In this document: one piece after another, positions 56,301 through 64,000 of the stretch | Position numbering within the stretch: position 1 is the stretch's first letter | Layout: each line of letters opens with the position of its first letter | Origin: Kappaphycus alvarezii | Lineage: Eukaryota > Rhodophyta > Florideophyceae > Gigartinales > Solieriaceae | Length of the DNA stretch: 64,000 nucleotides | Direction: 5' to 3' | Assembly (NCBI GenBank): GCA_002205965.3 | Contig: NADL03000645.1 | Coordinates: 868,001-932,000, forward strand | Translations under genes and position numbers: made by a program | The notes under the pieces: generated by a model | What the model was told of the DNA's origin: nothing | The model's input: the letters and a program-made list of their open reading frames with translations, nothing else | Databases searched by the model: none

Positions 56301-59300
56301 TTATAATCTATTGTACTGTCTTTTAATCACGGAAAAATGTCCTTGAGGAAATAAATTCCACTGGAAGTATTGAAGAAGTGAGAATCTCCTATATTTGTAC
56401 AAAGAGAAAAGTAGAAGAAAACATTTGCAAATATTCAGTTAATTCAAATTTCCGGGTAAACTTCCGCAACAAATGGTTTCAACCTGCTTTTCAACTATAA
56501 TTATATCATCTCAATAACATATATTCATATGTTAACTTGAAAAAAGAGGATTTGTAATTCGCAGCGGACAAATAAGGAAGTACTGCTTTCTGCAGAGCGG
56601 CCGAAATCATCAAGGCACCAAAGTTACTGGCGTTGGAAGTAATCATGGAAAATAAAATACTTTATTGTAAACTTTTCTTTTTTCATGCCGAAATAGATAT
56701 AAATAACAGATGAAAAGGCGGATATGAGCGCGTCAGTATAAAATTAGAAGAGATAGTCACTGAAAATGTTGAGGTCACCGATAGTTGGGATCATGTTAAT
56801 TATCCAAAGAATGGAGAGAAAAGCAGCGAGATAAACCGATATGAGTAAGTTCGAGTAAAGCAGATGCATCGAAATATATATGTGTATACATTTTTGCTGA
56901 CCTTACACAGTACCGCATATGTGCCAAAGCTTTACTGTGCCTTTAATCATACCATCTAGCACGATAAAGGGTATCATAATTCTCTGTCGAATTAGGTATT
57001 CAGAACTCACTGGTTCATTCTTCCTTTCAGATTGCGGATGAAGTAAAAGTGTTGTAGCTTCGAAAAAATATTTCCCATTGATTTGAAAAAGAAAGAAAGA
57101 TGGCTGATAAACATATAGATGCCGTTCAATATTGGTACTATTGAATGTAAGGAAAGTTCTCGCAGTATATAGAGGAAAGCATTAAACCACTTGAGACTGA
57201 ACAAAAGATATATATCTTTGAAGTGCCTGCCTTTATATCAGTCGGTTTCTTCAAATATATATAACGGCCCTTTAAAATACCAATATTAAGTCGAATATTG
57301 TGACTGGGACTAATTATAGAAGCAGAAATCCTCATGAAAACCGCGGCATCACTGAATTTAAGAAATAAAGTATTTTAATAGAAAAGCTGGGATATGCAGT
57401 CAGGATTCCTTCTACCGAGTGGCTGAGTGATATCTAAATAAAGTTACATTAATTACGTGACTTCTGAAGTTGGACTTCAGAAGCTTACATTGAATCTATA
57501 GAAGCTCTTAGGTATATTATATTTGCCACAGAAAGAATCAAGTAAGTAAAACTTGGACAGTTTTGTATGAATGTATTGACCAAGGATACCGTAACTGGTT
57601 TTAAGATAAAGCATATAGTTATGACATAGATTCCAGATATTAAATATGTTTTCGTTCATTAAAAAGTTATAAAACATATAAAAGCATACGGAAATGATAC
57701 ATTTGTAGTTTCCAAGTCGATAAACCGAATTCCCATTCATGATTAACTTATAGCCTTGAAATGGAAAGCTAAGCTTGGCTTAATGCATAGTTCTACATTC
57801 TCTAAGGTACTTGATATCTACAAAATGGTCCCATACATATAAAATTTCAGCATGAAGAAAATTTTACAAAATAAAAAGCCGAGTTGTTGGTTTATTGAAG
57901 ATTTTACTGAGATAAAAAGTTCAAAATAAGTGCGCGACACGGGAGAGATAAACAAGGATATTTGAATTTATTTATAGTCTTTATTTCAAAGAAAGAGAAG
58001 TCGGCAGGAGTTCAAATTTTGAGCGATTAGTGTGTTACATATAAATGTATTGTAGAAAAATTAAATTAAACTGCTTTAGTGAACTGCAAATAAATAAATA
58101 ACAGGATTCAAGCACAGAAACACACTAAATTAAATGATAAAAGCAGAAGTAGAAGCATTATTGTGGATTACATTCAAGAATTGAAATTTTCCAATCTGAG
58201 AGAAAAATGAGCGCAAACGGATTCGAAAAGCGCTGTAGGACTATAAAGAGATCTAGTAGTCATGTTTTACATGCTCGAAAATTTTTCAGTAGATGTGGAG
58301 CGAAGAGGTTTATTCAAAGGGAAACGATGAAGCATTATTTCTCAACAAGGTACGACAGCCCCTCAAAATAGACCTTTTTTTGGTTGAAAACTTGTTCAAA
58401 CCCTGAACTTAATCATCGTAGTGCGATTTGCAAGTCTTTAAAGCTGTGGAATGCAGTAAAAGAAATAAAAGTAGTAGAAAGGAGTTGAATACGTAGAAAA
58501 CTACAATTGGAGCTTTTCGAGCTTTTTTGTAAACATTTCAAATAGAATTGCGGGATAGTATTCCGACCATTTATCCAATGAAGCAATTCTTTTTGCATTT
58601 TTTGTTTTTTATTCTTTCGAATTCATGCTATAAAATATACATGTATAGCTCTAAACTGCATTGAAGATACTTTAAAGACGAAATTTTCACTGATAAAATG
58701 GTTATCATAATCTTATTTACATAATAATGAATATAAGTGCAGATAATTTACCCAGTAAATTGCATTGTGGAAAACTATTGTTTTATTATCACAAGTATTT
58801 TTCCTTTCATTCCAAAATTTAGAGGTCCTGAATAGAAATTATTCATATTTTATACATCATAAAAAAGAAACAATGGATTTTTCATTTCGAAAAGGCATAA
58901 TGGTCTTCTTCTATAGACCAATGTCTTGGAAATAAGACCTTCTTATATAATTGAAGTCATTTTGTTAAGTTCTTAGTTATTTTAAAAATAATAAGGGGGC
59001 CCAAATCAACCTATTTCTGGAAAATGTGATACACACGAATAAATATTTCTGATACTTTGTATCTGGGTTTTCAAATCCCAAAAACTCCCAATCAGCATGA
59101 CCTTCTCTTCAGATTTTTAGCTCTCTATATTTGTTCTTTTTCTCACTTCCACATGGAACAATAACTTACCAAGTCGCTCGACATGAATTCAATTTGATCT
59201 TTCTTGCTGATTAATACCTTTAGGAAAAATTAATTACATTTCCTTCATTTGGTAGTTTCTTTTTACAGAAATAAACTTATATATGAAAATTTACTTTGAA

Positions 59301-59930
59301 CCGCTAAAGACCGCTGTAATATCTTAAAAATTGCTTTGATTTTTCAATTCTGGACTGTAACGGGGTAAAAATAGAATGGTAACCCGTCTTTATTAACTAA
59401 TCCTTTCCCTTTAATATCGTTGTAATTATTTTTTAATAAGCTTACAATTCTTAAACTTTAATCAGGAAATAAACACCTGACTTTTGAAAGGTAGAATCAT
59501 TATATAAATGTGAACAGCTTTAATAGATAAATATGGATAAAGTGGTCTACATTTCCTGATTCTATGACTCATATATTGGGAAACACAATCGCTTATCAGA
59601 AAAATAGAAGCATTGATTAGAAAGACCGCCTGCCCAAACCGGGAGTAAAAGTTGAGAAAAATATCATTATTTTTACAATATATAAGTTCTTTAATGTCTT
59701 TAGAGAATTTAGTTCGAAAAATACATTTAAATTCTTTTTTAATTTATCCAAAAATCTGTAGTCCTACATCCCTAATATTTTTTTTGATGTGCGAGAAATC
59801 GCACATTATCTTTGAACCATCAAAACTAGAGAATATTTACATAAAAGTACAAAGAAACGTACTGGCCGAAATCTGGGAGACCTGCTTGTCGTCTCCATTG
59901 AATTTGACACGGAACAATTAAAAATTGGTG
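53400..59930. other. AT-rich block without recognisable genes
   Basis: Composition becomes clearly AT-rich and stays so to about 59.9 kb, with sharp return to mixed composition near 59,930. Open frames reach only about 117 codons (54,999-55,352 +; 54,590-54,856 -; 59,652-59,921 +) and show no reliable domain. It could be old TE sequence driven to AT by mutation, or simply a gene-free AT isochore. Confidence 0.5.
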
Positions 59931-60266
59931 CAGATTTCAGCACTCGAACCTTCGGTACTGAAGGCACTCGCGACGTCCAGAATTGATGTTACGGCCAAAA
60001 TATCACACTAACAAGAACTCCACTTGCTGCTCAAAATGTCTTTTTACCTACGCTACCCCATTTCTTTATAATATCCCATCCCCTTTCGACCTTCCTACAG
60101 TTTCTCCTCCAGCCCCACGCGATCTTCTGCGGGAAGACCCTTCCGACTCAGTGCTTCATCTCGCTCTTGTATCACATGTGTCTGGAATACTACTTGGCAG
60201 CACCTCTTGTTAAGTTTTTCCATCGCATATTGCATCCCCTTGATCACCGCTAGCGTTTATCTCGTT

Positions 60267-63200
60267 TTAATCCTTATACATTGTAGCAGAATCGGCAAAA
60301 AAGTTGCTAGTACCACCACATCTTGACATAGATAGCGCCCTCCTCAGGAGCTTCCTTTCATTTAGAAACTTACTGCTGTGCCACACCTTGAATAACTTTT
60401 GCGGTATCCAGGTGTTACTTTCATGCAGAGATGCACCGAACGAAATGTGCACTCGTAGGTTTCCTTATGCCCCATTTAATCCTTCCTATGTTTCTCACAC
60501 AAGAGTAAATGGTTTAGAGGTCCCTATCTAATCTGATGGCCACAAACTGAAAGAGGTTGTGCAGCGCATTCGGTTGAATTAAAAAAGGTCTAGCCAGTTT
60601 CGCTTCTTATTGTGCGCTACCCTAATCAAGTACTCAAGATCTGTTGTCTCTATACCCGCTGATAAACTGTTCCCTGCATCTTGATCAGTTTCCAACGGCA
60701 TATTAGAGGAATAACGGAGCAACTCCTGCGCGACGTCAAAAGTAAAAACTACAGTACCCTGAAATTTGTTGAGAGCTGCACGATAAACATCAGTAGAGCC
60801 AAAGAGGTGGCTAGACTCGAGCAAGTCTTGTCGCTGAATAATTCCCGATCCAAAAACCCATTAATGTCGAGAGTATTGATTATCTGAGAGACTATATTTT
60901 GCTCCTATTTAAAGTGAGAAATTGAGCATCGCAAAATTTCTCTTTTCTGCAACCCTCCGTCGACGTTCGCTTTAATCTATTCGATTAAAGATTTTGGGCG
61001 ACATATTTGAAATTGTTGAGGGAAACGAAGCAGCCAGTCTTGTAGGTGCACGAATAGATTTCATACCGGAACTTATTTCTCATCTTCAGCTGTTCACTTT
61101 GCTAATCCTCTACGAACGGTAGAAAATAAATTCGCTCCTTATACGACCACTCAAAAGTATTTTTCTAAGGACAAAATTGAACTGCAAAAAACTTCTCGGG
61201 CCGCTGAAGGTGCCCTTATGAGCAAAATATACAGTATTACGGTCCCCCTTGCAACCATATAGATACAAAAATTGACAAGGACTTGAACGGCAGTTACCTG
61301 GTGAATAACCTGTGCCATGTGCTCAATTTATTCGAATTTCGTGAAATTTTTGACTATAACGTTATAGAATGCCAAATCGGGAGTTGAAAGCTTAATATAT
61401 GTACTAATTAAGCTTAACGAAACCTTTTCTAGATCTCAAATGCCGCGAGAACTAATCTTTCCCCTCCGAAGGGCTCTAAAATTGACGCGCCTTCCAAACC
61501 CTATAAACAAGAAATTTCCAAAACTGCTCCTCCATTTGGGGAGCACGCAATTTACCTCTCTTTCCTCATCGCTACCATTCCAACATCGAAGGTATCCTTC
61601 ACAAAAACTTTTATTCCGAAGAGCGTTTCAAACAAACGGCTCATTAGCAATGCCGCATTTCATTGCTTCTATAGACACCTTTGAGCTAAACCATCCCTTT
61701 TGCAAAATACCAAACCACTCTGCTAGTGTCTTTTCACTCTCACCCGTTTCATTTATGCCATGTGCCGCCCCAACGGCCGAAAATATATTCAGAAGGGCTC
61801 TATCATTTGTTATCTTTATTCTGAGATGCCGGAAAATTAACCATTCTGCACATTGCTCATCTAAAGTTAGGACATCACATGTTGCACCTATCTTCTCCTC
61901 TACTAAACCACAAAGCTTCGATACAATCCCGTCTCCATGATCTGATCCCCTAAATAGTGTCTTTTCCAGGCTGAAGCTTGTCTTAGGAACTGTGATTCAA
62001 GTGTTCAAACTTTATTGGAGAGAAGGGGAATGCGTACGTAAACCTTAAAAATTTGCTAAATTTTTCCGTTCCATGCTCTCCCACTGGCACTGCCGTGACT
62101 TTGCTGTTTCCAGCTCGCCTCTCTGCACAAAACAGGACTTTTGAAGCAAAGAACACTTCAGGGACCATATCTGCCCGGTCTTCTCTAACAAACTCCTTCC
62201 TTGTGTCAAGTCCAGTAGACTCAGTGTGCCTGTCTGCAATATAATCAGTACCGGTGCTGTTAGTTCTTCAAATACCGGTCTACGTTTGTATATCAGTCGT
62301 ATCATCCTCAGCGACTGGTTCATTATTTTCTGCATCACTTGACTGGTCAGGAGCGGCTTCTGAAGGTTTGGAAGTTCATGCGAAATCCTTAACTCCCACT
62401 GCATCAGCTTTCTCCCATAGGTTCAGATAAGACTTTTCAAGGAACGGATTACAGTACAGAACATGATACGGCATCACAAATACGTAACAAGACCAAAATG
62501 CATTAGAGAAATCAGGAATGATTCCTTTTCGTAACCCCTATTCGTGATTTAAACTCAACCCATCAATGAGTCCTCCCATCTACCGTCCAAAATCTTCTCC
62601 AAAAGCTTTTCATTACTCTCCTAATGCGGCTCTTCACTTCTCCAAAGTCATATCGCCAAAGTTATTCTAAATAATTCATCTACCACAGCATCTGCAAAGT
62701 GCCCTTCCCGACCTGCCTAACCATGGATTATGGGCTCCACCTGATTTTCCAACGCTCGAGTTACGTATAGTTCATCATCCAACGTTGCCAGCACATGCAA
62801 AGGAATGAAGAATATATTCCTCGTTTCCTTGAATTCAACTGATTCAAGCTCTATTAAGAGCTGTGTTTGATCTCGTTTTGAAATCCATGTATCTTTGCCC
62901 CATACGTCTCTTCCAGTTGAGATGTACTCTAGTATATTCGGTGCTATGGTTCTTAAAATATCTAAGGGCGGTGTGATACTTCTGGACATTCGTAAAATTG
63001 AGATGTTGTTCCCAAATAAAATCCGCTTGTATGAGATACAAGCAAGACATGCCCATACATATACATATTAACTAGAGCTAAAGTGAATTATGAGCCCCTC
63101 TGCATGGCCTTCTTTAGTCGCAAAGACTCATTGAGGCAATCCAATAGCTGCTTCATGAGGGCATTCAATAACAGAATAAAGAACACACAGCGATTCTGCG

Positions 63201-63730
63201 GGAGTCCTTTTACCTCCAACTTTAACCTCATAATTTTCAGATCAGACTTGCACAGGAGCCGTTCTTTATGTTGTAAGACGCCGTGGAAGAAATCCCTCTC
63301 CATCATTACACCTTTGCATTGAGTATAGCTTAGTTTCCATTTCTTACTGCCATCATCAATACCCGTAGACCTCTGCTTCACCTATTTTTCCTACCCCTTG
63401 CTCAATATGTTCCACTTCCTCGCCCCAATGTCACCCCAGATGTTCCCCACTGCCTACTCAAATTGAGCCCCCACGTCCCACTCCACGTCTAAATCCATTT
63501 CCTCATCGTCCTCTTAGACGGTCTTGCTCCCGTCCCCTTGATCTCAAAATATTTTTCCATTTACCACTACCTTGCCTTCCAATCGCGGTTGCGCCCGCGG
63601 ATACAAATCCAACCCCACCTATGCAACCCAAATTCCCCTGCCTACTCAATGGGGATATTAGCGCTGGTGCAGCTTCACTGAGAGCCTCGGCTCAATTTTC
63701 AGCTTGTCTCGAGTTTTGCATTCCGAACGA
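60267..63730 (-). pseudogene. transposon family E, copy 2, strongly decayed
   Basis: The minus strand repeats copy 1 in the same order. MMERDFFHGVLQHKERLL and LEVK.LP.. (63,300-63,180) pair with MMEKEFFESVLQHRALFF. Then KRDQTQLLIELESVEFKETR and ATLDDELYVTRALENQVE (62,780), REGHFADAVVDELFR, and ITNRGYEKES, where the second Asp is Asn. PEVFFASKVLF and EHGTEKFSKFLRFTY follow. The nuclease part has VLTLDEQCAEWLIFRHLRI, GWFSSKVSIEAMKCGIANE, ACSPNGG (Asp to Asn, about 61,540) and AFEI followed by a stop where Lys is expected (about 61,430). Then HMAQVIHQ, KANVDGG with the third Asp intact (60,959-60,961), FDVAQELLRYSS, and VHLCMKVTPGYRKSYS. Many stops and frameshifts. It is clearly an independent, older copy. 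Confidence 0.75.
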
Positions 63731-64000
63731 ATTTCACTCAAGAGAAGCTATCGTAGTCAATTTATGCCCGTTTTTCAAAGTTTAAAGTCTGGGTGTCCGA
63801 AACGGAGCTTAACTACTCTGTTCCTCTCAAGATTAGTTCACATTGAGCAATTACGCAGCTATAGGCGTACCAAAATAGACAAAAATGACTCTCAGGTCCA
63901 TTTTATAGGCTATAACAGTCAAATGGCCACGCTAGTATTTTTTTGGTAGGTGCGATTTTTCGCAAATAACGGGTATTAGGGATACGTAATCATTTATCAC
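63731..64000. other. window end, nothing recognised
   Basis: An 81-codon plus frame (63,704-63,949) shows no motif. The left end of transposon copy 2 may reach into this stretch; no terminal repeat was found. Confidence 0.3.

Noticed and set aside
61440-61940. 166-codon plus-strand frame
   Set aside because: It is antisense to the nuclease region of transposon E copy 2, whose minus-strand reading aligns with copy 1.

Overview
This is a eukaryotic nuclear window that is almost entirely transposable-element (TE) sequence, mostly decayed. Most long open frames are pieces of retrotransposon or transposase proteins broken by stops and frameshifts. No rRNA, CRISPR array or bacterial-style operon is visible. 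The species cannot be fixed from the sequence. The TE content (chromodomain Ty3 elements, copia elements, a piggyBac-like transposase) and scarcity of host genes would suit a repeat-rich alga or fungus.

Layout. 1-1.0 kb: tail of a copia-type RT/RNase H. 1.5-2.2 kb: an unrecognised broken minus-strand frame. 4.28-5.88 kb: a miniature LTR element (TRIM-like). 8.26-15.05 kb: element C, a decayed minus-strand LTR retrotransposon with copia-type order (gag, protease, integrase, RT) and an unexplained plus-strand frame near its 3' LTR. 16.2-16.6 and 35.7-35.9 kb: two halves of one reading frame (F), split by element A. 16.58-35.68 kb: element A, a minus-strand Ty3/gypsy element. A is itself invaded twice: by a 5'-truncated copia (about 16.64-18.0 kb) inside its 3' LTR, and by element B (19,056-30,919, plus strand), a chromodomain Ty3 element inserted in A's integrase gene. 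B carries a long antisense frame between pol and its 3' LTR, and about 59 copies of the octamer CCGNNCGG.

36.1-39.7 kb (+) and 60.3-63.7 kb (-): two diverged copies of one DNA transposon family, E. Its transposase has piggyBac-like features (three Asp, the last in a KGGVD motif, then a C-terminal cysteine cluster). A complete YqaJ/lambda-exonuclease-type PD-(D/E)XK nuclease domain lies between the second and third catalytic Asp. Both copies share this arrangement, so it is a property of the family. This is the best candidate for a new system here.

42.97-43.51 kb: a small intact two-finger C2H2 protein, the only likely intact host gene. 46.44-47.89 kb: a satellite of about six 239-bp units. 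53.4-59.9 kb: an AT-rich block without recognisable genes.

Age order from the nesting: F is oldest, then A in F, then B and the copia fragment in A. Premature stops in B and E are mostly those made by C-to-T or G-to-A changes, suggesting deamination or RIP-like decay.
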